13,282 nucleotides of DNA from Cyclobacteriaceae bacterium (GTDB lineage Bacteria; Bacteroidota; Bacteroidia; Cytophagales; Cyclobacteriaceae), in NCBI GenBank assembly GCA_013140395.1, contig JABFSY010000390.1:1-13282 (forward strand). Direction: 5' to 3'. Shown here piece by piece: positions 7,644 to 13,282 of this stretch (positions are counted from its first letter, which is position 1; every line of letters starts with the position of its first letter). Below the pieces are notes generated by a model. The model saw only the letters and a list, made by a program, of their open reading frames with translations. It was not told where the DNA came from and did no database searches. Made by a program: the position numbers and the translations under genes.

Positions 7644-7760
7644 TTGAAATCTGCTGAAGTGCTGCCAACAGACGAACAAGTGATGGAAGCCGTGAAAAAC
7701 GGAGATCTCCCACAGGCTGCTGTCTTTTTCTTGGTATTGACTTATTCCAATTTTTTATGA
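7644..7760 (+). pseudogene. Truncated 5' remnant of an ECF-type RNA polymerase sigma factor gene
   Basis: A 38-codon plus-strand frame from TTG 7644 to TGA 7758-7760 reads LPTDEQVMEAVKNGDLPQAAVF at residues 7-28. This strongly recalls the start of the region 2 helix in Bacteroidetes ECF sigma factors, which follow a (S/T)DEQ.(M/I)..V..G(D/N)L..A..LF.RY pattern. After AAVFF the similarity stops where RY would be expected, and the frame runs into the 3' end of the opposite-strand binding-protein gene (stop codon at 7742-7744). The rest of the sigma gene (more than 130 codons) is absent. I read it as a relic left by a rearrangement with a junction near 7728-7741. The family call rests on about 22 residues and is from memory. 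Confidence 0.45.
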
Positions 7761-8902
7761 AAATACATTTGATAGTCAGCCAGCAAATCCGGATGCGCAA
7801 TCTTCACCAAGTCTTTCAAAATCAAATCAGGGCGCAGGTAGCCGAGTTCTAAAAACTCGCTACCACCCTTGGCGCCCTTTCGAGCGTCATAAGAATACAC
7901 TTGTTGTTCTTTGAAAGGTTTGAATAGGGTGTATCGGTCTTCCGTAGCTTTGATCTCGTCTAGGTTTTTAAATGAGCCAACACCGATCCATAGGTCCGCC
8001 TCTTTTGCTTTGGCATAGACAGATTCAAAACTCAATTGCAAAAAACCACTGGTTGAATCCGATGACCATAAATAATCGCAGCCTGCATCTTTCAGTAGCT
8101 TGGCAGCGTAGTTTTGGCCACCAGGCATGAACCAGGCATCTCCATACACAATGCCGCTGAGTACGGTTGGTTTGGTTTTTACTTCGTTCACTAATTGTTG
8201 CGTGCTCAAATACTCTTTTTCGATTTCCGCAAAAACAGAATCGGCTTCTTTTTCTTTGCCGAAGAAGAGCGCCATAAACTTGATCCATTCCGCACGACCG
8301 AGCGGATGTTTTTCTAAATACTCAGCGTTGATCACTACGGGAATTTTTAATTCTTGAATTTTTTTCAGTTGACCCAAATCTTTGGTCATGGTGTAACCCA
8401 TAACAAGTGAAGGTTTGAGTGTATAGAGCATTTCGATATTCATTCCTTTATCGATGCCGAGGTCTTTGACTTTTCCTTGATCAATTCTTTTTCTCATTTT
8501 CTCTGAACTGATATAGTCCGTGGTGGGGAAGCCAATGAGTTTTTCTGTTTCGTTGATATAGTCGAGCAAGGGAATGTGGGTCGTGGAGGTGCATACTATA
8601 TTTTCTACGGGCACTGTAATAACTTGTGTTTGTTCATCATGCGCGGGTGCAGTTTTACCTTTGGGTACTAATAAATATTGGTAGCCTGATGTAGCGTTTT
8701 GGTATGGTTGCTTGACTTCAACCAATTTAGAATTGCCAACGATGGTTACTTTAAAACCAACGGCATACTTTGCTGCTGAAATATTTTCTGGATTTGTAGC
8801 CGGGTTTTTTTTGCTGTTGCATGATAGTAGGCTGCCAACTGCCAACCATAAGGTGAAGATCAATCTCAAACCTAAAACCTCAAATCTCCAATCTTTTTTC
8901 AT
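7742..8902 (-). CDS. Periplasmic binding lipoprotein, BtuF/FepB-like (ABC-type cobalamin or iron-chelate uptake)
   Basis: 386 aa. The N-terminus is a lipoprotein signal: a basic start, a hydrophobic LIFTLWLAVGSLL and a lipobox LLSC with Cys28, so the protein should be anchored facing the periplasm. From about residue 100 on it follows the type III substrate-binding (TroA/BtuF-like) fold: the VCTSTTHIPLLDYI..TEKLIGFP entry strand, SLVMGYTM, the long inter-lobe helix about 200-245, GDAWFMPGGQNYAAKLLKDAGCDYLW, and a C-terminal LRPDLILKDLVKIAHP. These proteins hand cobalamin or a ferric chelate to an inner-membrane BtuCD-type ABC transporter; no such permease or ATPase is in the window. It is divergent from a riboswitch-controlled BtuB-type receptor, which makes cobalamin the most likely substrate, but sequence alone does not separate it from siderophore binders. 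The leader codons contain heptamer repeats (see 8833-8893). Confidence 0.8.
   Translation of the reverse strand: MKKDWRFEVLGLRLIFTLWLAVGSLLSCNSKKNPATNPENISAAKYAVGFKVTIVGNSKLVEVKQPYQNATSGYQYLLVPKGKTAPAHDEQTQVITVPVENIVCTSTTHIPLLDYINETEKLIGFPTTDYISSEKMRKRIDQGKVKDLGIDKGMNIEMLYTLKPSLVMGYTMTKDLGQLKKIQELKIPVVINAEYLEKHPLGRAEWIKFMALFFGKEKEADSVFAEIEKEYLSTQQLVNEVKTKPTVLSGIVYGDAWFMPGGQNYAAKLLKDAGCDYLWSSDSTSGFLQLSFESVYAKAKEADLWIGVGSFKNLDEIKATEDRYTLFKPFKEQQVYSYDARKGAKGGSEFLELGYLRPDLILKDLVKIAHPDLLADYQMYFHKKLE
8833..8893 (-). repeat. Heptanucleotide microrepeats inside the lipoprotein signal-peptide codons
   Basis: On the minus strand, 8893-8866 reads GATTGGA, GATTTGA, GGTTTTA, GGTTTGA: four 7-mers of consensus GRTTTGA, with a partial fifth to 8859. 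Further along, 8846-8833 holds GTTGGCA twice in tandem. They encode the charged and hydrophobic parts of the signal peptide. Because 7 is not a multiple of 3, a change of one unit would shift the frame. Confidence 0.6.
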
Positions 8903-8924
8903 CCCACAAGTTTACAGAATTTAT

Positions 8925-8932
8925 TATATTTG
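8925..8932 (+). promoter_or_regulatory. Bacteroidetes -7 promoter element TATATTTG for the B12 riboswitch leader
   Basis: TATATTTG matches TAnnTTTG exactly and lies 8 nt before the first paired base of the riboswitch P1 stem (8940), the correct distance for transcription to begin just ahead of the aptamer. No clear -33 TTG is seen at the expected spacing. The oppositely oriented binding-lipoprotein gene starts only 22 bp away (8902), so the two promoters must overlap in this short region. Confidence 0.6.
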
Positions 8933-8939
8933 CGCCCGT

Positions 8940-9120
8940 ATTGCGGTTTTTCTGTTGAGTTACATCACCAGAAGATTAAAAGGGAACCCCGTTCGATTCG
9001 GGGGCTGTTCCCGCAACTGTAGTCCACGTAATGAACTAACTATCTAAGCCACTGTCCGCATTAGGCGGATGGGAAGGCGTTAGCGAATGTGGAGAGCCAG
9101 GAGACCTGCCGAAATGCAAT
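8940..9120 (+). promoter_or_regulatory. Cobalamin (vitamin B12) riboswitch aptamer
   Basis: All core blocks are present in order. P1 is closed by ATTGC (8940-8944) and TTTC (8949-8952) pairing with GAAA (9111-9114) and GCAAT (9116-9120). Next come the AAAAGGGAA block near 8978-8986, a CCCCG/CGGGG hairpin, TTCCCGCAACTGTAG (9008-9022), GCCACTG (9048-9054), a TCCGC/GCGGA hairpin, GGGAAGGC (9071-9078), and the invariant B12 box AGCCAGGAGACCTGCC (9095-9110). This RNA binds cobalamin and turns down downstream expression. It lies in the leader of the BtuB-type receptor. I have not assigned the adenosyl- versus methylcobalamin subclass. Confidence 0.97.
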
Positions 9121-9126
9121 TAATAT

Positions 9127-9151
9127 CAGTGCTTCGGGTAAAAAGCGACTG
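9127..9151 (+). promoter_or_regulatory. Hairpin after the B12 box, candidate kissing-loop (P13) stem of the expression platform
   Basis: CAGT+GCTT (9127-9134) pairs with AAGC (9143-9146) and ACTG (9148-9151) around a single bulged G; the 8-nt loop is CGGGTAAA. It lies right after the aptamer, where cobalamin riboswitches place the P13 hairpin that docks on L5. I could not find a convincing loop partner by eye. Confidence 0.4.
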
Positions 9152-9212
9152 TGATTCATTTGAAGAATGTAATGTCAGGATTCTGCAGGTTCCTATCAGT
9201 GCATTTTCATGG

Positions 9213-9269
9213 TTTCATTTTCAGCCTTTTACTCTTTTTTCAAACCTTTAAACTTTTTTGAAAATGAAA
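9213..9269 (+). promoter_or_regulatory. Putative start-codon-sequestering hairpin of the B12 expression platform
   Basis: TTTCATTTTCA at 9213-9223 is perfectly complementary over 11 nt to TGAAAATGAAA at 9259-9269, which contains the receptor's ATG (9264-9266). A second copy of the inner 8-mer CATTTTCA lies at 9202-9209 and could compete. There is no GC-rich hairpin followed by a T-run, so control at translation initiation fits better than transcription termination. A/T-rich sequence makes chance pairing easier, so this is a hypothesis. Confidence 0.45.
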
Positions 9270-11132
9270 AAAAAGAAAAGAGTCTGGGCAATCACTTTAA
9301 TTGTCCTTTGGTGGCTGGCATCAAATAAAACATCGGCACAGCAAGTGGAAGATTCGGTTCGCACGTTAAAAGAAGTAGTAGTAACAGGAACCAAGTTTGA
9401 ATTGCCAATTGAAAAATCAGGCAAGTTTATTTTGCGCTTGAGTGAACAGCAACTACGCGACCAGCCAGGAATAAATTTTTCGGATTTGCTCAACAACCTT
9501 GCTGGCATACAAGTGGATGGAAATTTTGGGACGCCCGGCTCAAACCTTAACTACTATGTGCGAGGTGCGCGCAATCGACAAACGTTGATTTTAGTAGATG
9601 GTATACCTATGAATGACCCTTCTGGCATCGATACGTTTTATGATTTACGTTACATAGCCACCGATCAATTAAAAAATGTGGAGGTGTTGCAAGGTGGATT
9701 GAGTACACTTTATGGATCGGGTGCGGCAGCATCTGTTATTAACATACAAACAAAAAATGCGGATCAAGCGGGATTGCATGGGAGTATTGATTTGAATGCA
9801 GGAAGTTGGAATAGCTTTGGGCAAAATTTGAACTTGAATGGAAAGGCTGATAAGCTTACTTTTCAAGTGCTCGCCAACAACTTTTCATCAGAAGGTTTTT
9901 CTGCTGCTACTGAAAAAAATGGTGCTGGTAATTTTGATAAAGATGGAATAACCCGAAGAAACGGATTTTTAAAAGTGGGCTACCAATTCAGTCCAAAATT
10001 TAAACTGGATATTTTTGGCGGCACCGATTGGCTGGATGCGAAGTATGATGATGGAGCCTTTCAAGATGCAAGCAATAGTCTAGTGCAATCACAAATCCGC
10101 GTTGGTTTCAAAGGGCATTATACCTACACCAACGGAAGTGTACAACTAACAGCCCAACAGCTGACTAACAACCGAGAATTTACCAGTTCGTATTCGACTG
10201 CTTACGATGGGAGTAATTTTTTTACCGAAGTAGTTCATACCCATCAGCTAAGTGGTTATGCCAAACTATTGAGTGGGGTTAGTTTTCAACAACTAAAATT
10301 CGGAGAGAAGAATGTGAGCACAATCGACACGACCCTGTTCACCATTGTTGATCCTTACACTTCTTTATTTTTAGATTTCGAAAATGGATTGCAACTACAC
10401 ATTGGCACCCGATTGAATACACACAGCGAATACGGGAGCAAGTTGTTGTATAATCTGAATCCATCTTGGACTGTAAATATTGCTACGGATTCAAAGCTTA
10501 GATTTTTCGGCTCGGTTTCGTCTTCGTTTATTACACCAAGTTTATATCAACTGTATTCGCCTTTTGGCAATAGAAATTTAAAACCTGAAGAGAATGTCAA
10601 CTACGAATATGGAGTGAGCCTTGCTAGTAACCAGTTTTCCATCAGTGCTGTTAATTTTTTTCGAAATGAACAAAACACCATCGGCTACATTACCCGTTAT
10701 GAAAATCTGGCCGCTACCCGGAAAGTGAGCGGTGTTACTGTGGATGCTGCTTATCATTTTAGTAACGTACTCAGCTTTCGTGCAGACTATACAAACCAAA
10801 GCAGCGACAATGAGAAGTCTTTCTACCGCATACCCAAAGAAAAGTGGGGTGCAGGTGCTACCTATCGGGTCGGCAAGGGAACGCTTCTCACAGCCACCTA
10901 TTTGCATACAGGCGCACGAACTGACTTGTATTACGATGAAAATTTTATGGCTAGCGAAGTAAAGCTAAATGCTTATGACCTAATCAATTTTTCTGCTTCG
11001 CAGGAATTGTTTGATAGAAAATTGTCGATCTATGGATTAATTAATAATCTGTTAAATGAAAAGTTTATTGGCGTTTACGGCTTTACTACCCAAGAAAGAA
11101 ATTATGTAGTTGGGGTGAGGTATAATTTTTGA
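9264..11132 (+). CDS. btuB: TonB-dependent outer-membrane receptor, BtuB-like (cobalamin uptake)
   Basis: 622 aa from ATG 9264; a TTG two codons earlier (9258) is less likely because the ATG lies at the centre of the leader pairing. The length is close to E. coli BtuB (614). Signal peptide 1-26 (KKKKR, then a hydrophobic stretch, ending TSAQ). The TonB-box-like LKEVVVTG is at about 35-42. The plug domain spans about 45-165, with LNNLAGIQVDG, GARNRQTLILVDG, LQGGLSTLYGSGAAASVINI and the usual DG..MNDPSG loop. The remainder is the beta-barrel, ending in the aromatic YVVGVRYNF with terminal Phe for outer-membrane insertion. Such receptors pull cobalamin through the outer membrane using TonB energy. 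The cobalamin riboswitch in its own leader makes the substrate call strong. The next small gene starts 3 nt after its TGA. Confidence 0.92.
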   Translation: MKKKKRVWAITLIVLWWLASNKTSAQQVEDSVRTLKEVVVTGTKFELPIEKSGKFILRLSEQQLRDQPGINFSDLLNNLAGIQVDGNFGTPGSNLNYYVRGARNRQTLILVDGIPMNDPSGIDTFYDLRYIATDQLKNVEVLQGGLSTLYGSGAAASVINIQTKNADQAGLHGSIDLNAGSWNSFGQNLNLNGKADKLTFQVLANNFSSEGFSAATEKNGAGNFDKDGITRRNGFLKVGYQFSPKFKLDIFGGTDWLDAKYDDGAFQDASNSLVQSQIRVGFKGHYTYTNGSVQLTAQQLTNNREFTSSYSTAYDGSNFFTEVVHTHQLSGYAKLLSGVSFQQLKFGEKNVSTIDTTLFTIVDPYTSLFLDFENGLQLHIGTRLNTHSEYGSKLLYNLNPSWTVNIATDSKLRFFGSVSSSFITPSLYQLYSPFGNRNLKPEENVNYEYGVSLASNQFSISAVNFFRNEQNTIGYITRYENLAATRKVSGVTVDAAYHFSNVLSFRADYTNQSSDNEKSFYRIPKEKWGAGATYRVGKGTLLTATYLHTGARTDLYYDENFMASEVKLNAYDLINFSASQELFDRKLSIYGLINNLLNEKFIGVYGFTTQERNYVVGVRYNF

Positions 11133-11332
<200 letters not shown>

Positions 11333-11335
<3 letters not shown>

Positions 11336-11362
11336 GATGTCGGGGATTTAATGGCTACTTTG
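11333..11362 (+). promoter_or_regulatory. Possible promoter for the permease-glutamine synthetase pair
   Basis: TTTG at 11333-11336 and TACTTTG at 11356-11362 are separated by 19 nt, the usual spacing of Bacteroidetes -33 and -7 elements. The -7 is one base short of TAnnTTTG. It lies 26 nt before the proposed ATG at 11389. Confidence 0.35.
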
Positions 11363-11388
11363 GTTCTGACTTTTTGACCAAATCCTAC

Positions 11389-12705
11389 ATGCCGGAATCA
11401 CATCTCAAACGTTCTCTCACACCTGCCATGGTGTGGGGGCTTGGCGTAGGCTATGTGATCTCAGGGAACTATTTTGGGTGGAACTTAGGATTGGAAAAAG
11501 GTGGAACACTTGGACTGGCGATTGCCATTTTCTTTATCATCATTCTCTATATCACATTTACATTTAGTTACACGGAGTTGGCTTGTGCCATCCCCAAGTC
11601 AGGAGGAGCTTTTGACTATGCTAATCGCGCCTTCGGAAAAGATGTGGGCTTTATCATGGGGATGGCACAGAACATCGAATTCATTTTTGCACCACCGGCT
11701 ATTGCATTTGCCATCGGTTCGTATGGTAATTTTTTCTTTCCTGATATATCGGTTTTACTCTTCTCCATTCTTGCGTACTTCATTTTTGTTGCGTTGAATA
11801 TTTCAGGCGTAAAAGTGGCTGCTACTTTTGAATTAGTGATTACCATTCTTGCGGTAATGGGGTTGCTGTTTTTTGCTGGGCTTACAGTCCCGAGATTTCA
11901 ACTTAGCCATTTGCAACAGAATGCACTTCCATTTGGTTATGCAGGTGTGCTCGCGGCTATTCCATTTGCCATTTGGTTTTTTTTAGGGATCGAGGGTGTT
12001 GCTAATTTGGCGGAGGAGGCAATTAATCCGAAGCGAACTATTCTGGTTGGTTTTGGCTCTGCGATTGTAACGCTCGTCTTATTATGCATTGTCACATTTG
12101 TAAGCTCCGTAGGAGTGGCCGGTTGGGAACCCATTGTTTTTAAATCAGATGGAACGGTTTCGGACTCTCCATTACCATTGGCTTTAGCACATGTGGTAGA
12201 TGCAAACTCTTTAAGTTTTCGATTTTTACTGGTCGTTGGTCTTTTTGGTTTGATAGCTTCCTTTCATGGTTTGATGCTGGCCGCGGGTCGGTCGACTTAT
12301 GAATTTGGTCGGGTCGGTTATGCACCTATATTTTTAGGGAAGGTTCATTCAAAGTTTAAAACACCAGCCAATGCGTTGCTAGTCAATATGGGGTTGGGTG
12401 TGTTGGCATTGTTTACTGGCAAGACAGGTGAGATTATCACCATTGCTGTATTTGGTGCATTGACACTGTATATTATCTCTATGTTATCTTTAGTACAACT
12501 ACGTAAGAAGGAGCCTGATCTGGTGAGGCCATTTCGTGTGCCTTTGTATCCTATTTTTCCATTAGTAGCCCTAACGATTGCCTCATTTTCTTTTGTGGCG
12601 ATGGCTATTTTTAATTTGAAATTAGCGGGTCTATATTTTTTGATTATTGGAGTAAGTTATGGCATCTTTAAAGGTTGGAATTCACGAAATTCTACGAAGC
12701 GATGA
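11389..12705 (+). CDS. APC-superfamily amine/amino-acid permease, ethanolamine-permease type
   Basis: 438 aa from ATG 11389; an in-frame TTG at 11374 would add five residues but ATG is preferred. About 12 hydrophobic membrane segments run the full length. Family marks: the TM1 motif GYVISGNYFGWNLG, close to the VISG.YFGW of ethanolamine permeases (2A0305 type); YTELACAIPKSGGAFDYANRAFG after TM2; and EGVANLAEEAINPKRT after TM6, the classic APC loop. It should be an inner-membrane importer, probably for ethanolamine or a related small amine. Its stop overlaps the start of the glutamine synthetase-like gene (ATGA), so the two are one translational unit. That pairing supports an amine rather than an ordinary amino acid as substrate, by inference. 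Confidence 0.85.
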   Translation: MPESHLKRSLTPAMVWGLGVGYVISGNYFGWNLGLEKGGTLGLAIAIFFIIILYITFTFSYTELACAIPKSGGAFDYANRAFGKDVGFIMGMAQNIEFIFAPPAIAFAIGSYGNFFFPDISVLLFSILAYFIFVALNISGVKVAATFELVITILAVMGLLFFAGLTVPRFQLSHLQQNALPFGYAGVLAAIPFAIWFFLGIEGVANLAEEAINPKRTILVGFGSAIVTLVLLCIVTFVSSVGVAGWEPIVFKSDGTVSDSPLPLALAHVVDANSLSFRFLLVVGLFGLIASFHGLMLAAGRSTYEFGRVGYAPIFLGKVHSKFKTPANALLVNMGLGVLALFTGKTGEIITIAVFGALTLYIISMLSLVQLRKKEPDLVRPFRVPLYPIFPLVALTIASFSFVAMAIFNLKLAGLYFLIIGVSYGIFKGWNSRNSTKR

Positions 12706-13282
12706 CAATACAAGAAATTTTCAAGTATGTAAAAAATCATCCGGCTGGAAAAGTAAAAATTGCTTACGCTGATATTGATGGAGTATTGCGTGGTAAATAT
12801 ATTTCAACGGAGAAATTTCTTTCATTCACAGATGGAGGTACTACGTTTTGTGATGTGGCGTTTGGATGGGATGTGAATGATGTTGCCTACGATAATGGCC
12901 AATACACGGGTTGGCACTCCGGTTATCCGGACGCGCCTACTCGTATTGATTTCACTACTTTTAGGAAAATTCCATGGGAAAACGATCTTCCTTTTTTTCT
13001 GGGAGAGATCATGGACGCAAAAGGAAATCCGGCTTTTGTTTGTCCACGTCAGTTGCTGAAGAAGGTTTATACCGATGCCAAACGCGAAGGCTTCACTCCG
13101 TTTTTTGCGCAAGAGTTCGAATGGTTTAATTTTCAAGAAACCCCACAAAGTGCACAGGACAAAAATTTTAAAAACCTGACGCCACTTACTCCTGGCATGT
13201 TTGGGTATTCTGTTTTGCGAACCACGTTAGAAAACCCATTCTTCTCTGATTTGTTTGATTTACTAAAAAAATTTGGTGTACC
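12702..13282 (+). CDS. Glutamine synthetase-like ligase, N-terminal part (cut by window end)
   Basis: The reading frame opens at ATG 12702 inside the permease stop (4-bp ATGA overlap) and is still open at 13282, giving 193 codons of a protein usually near 450 aa. Residues about 1-110 are the beta-grasp N-terminal domain, with KIAYADIDGVLRGKYIS, GWDVNDVAYDNG and YPDAPTRIDFTTFRKIPW. Then comes the start of the catalytic domain: EGFTPFFAQEFEWFNF, whose Glu residues correspond to the metal-binding E.E.F motif. The RGK after D.DG is typical of glutamine synthetase-like gamma-glutamyl-amine ligases (PuuA, GlnA3/GlnA4 type) more than of housekeeping GlnA. With the co-translated amine permease, the likely reaction is ATP-dependent gamma-glutamylation of an imported amine. 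The second half, with the remaining active-site motifs, is not visible. Confidence 0.85.
   Translation, partial: MTIQEIFKYVKNHPAGKVKIAYADIDGVLRGKYISTEKFLSFTDGGTTFCDVAFGWDVNDVAYDNGQYTGWHSGYPDAPTRIDFTTFRKIPWENDLPFFLGEIMDAKGNPAFVCPRQLLKKVYTDAKREGFTPFFAQEFEWFNFQETPQSAQDKNFKNLTPLTPGMFGYSVLRTTLENPFFSDLFDLLKKFGV

Noticed and set aside
7700..7715. Palindrome GGAGATCTCC followed on the minus strand by GTTTTT, as a terminator for the binding-protein gene
   Set aside because: The palindrome has no room for a loop (at most three pairs around GATC), so it cannot form a stable terminator hairpin.
7319..7800. Minus-strand frames of 85 and 75 codons (7319-7576 and 7573-7800)
   Set aside because: No family resemblance or leader; one overlaps the true fibre gene start and its promoter, the other lies opposite the sigma-factor remnant and overlaps the binding-protein 3' end.
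12822..13148. Minus-strand 108-codon frame opposite the glutamine synthetase-like gene
   Set aside because: It is a shadow of the plus-strand gene, whose protein has clear family motifs; the antisense translation has none.

Overview
The window looks like a chromosomal piece of a Bacteroidetes (Bacteroidota) bacterium, probably Cytophagales-like. Four things point there. Two different type IX secretion (T9SS) C-terminal sorting domains are present. -7 promoter elements of the TAnnTTTG type lie upstream of two transcription units. Start codons lack Shine-Dalgarno sequences. There is also a small DUF5522-type protein. The exact genus cannot be told from the sequence.

Left half (12-7425, all on the minus strand, so read right to left): three secreted proteins in series. 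The first is a 1460-aa repetitive fibre-like protein that ends in a peptidase S74 (intramolecular chaperone) domain and a coiled coil. The second is a 575-aa protein with YadA-head-like 17-residue repeats, an S74 domain and a type A T9SS sorting domain; its signal peptide is in frame only if translation starts at an ATA codon. The third is a 398-aa protein with a gliding-motility-type (type B) T9SS sorting domain. Together they look like a surface fibre or adhesin locus with self-cleaving, trimerising parts.

Middle (7426-9263): a 316-bp gap carries the broken 5' end of what looks like an ECF sigma factor gene. It is followed by a minus-strand lipoprotein of the BtuF/FepB substrate-binding type. 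A divergent, very clear cobalamin riboswitch comes next. Its expression platform contains an 11-nt sequence perfectly complementary to the start-codon region of the next gene, which suggests translational control.

Right half (9264-13282, plus strand): a BtuB-type TonB-dependent receptor under the riboswitch, with a tiny Cys-rich DUF5522 protein starting 3 nt after its stop codon. Next comes an APC-superfamily permease of the ethanolamine-permease type, overlapping by 4 bp (ATGA) a glutamine synthetase-like gene cut off by the window end. The middle and right parts therefore hold a vitamin B12 uptake module (outer-membrane receptor plus binding lipoprotein) next to an amine uptake and gamma-glutamylation module.
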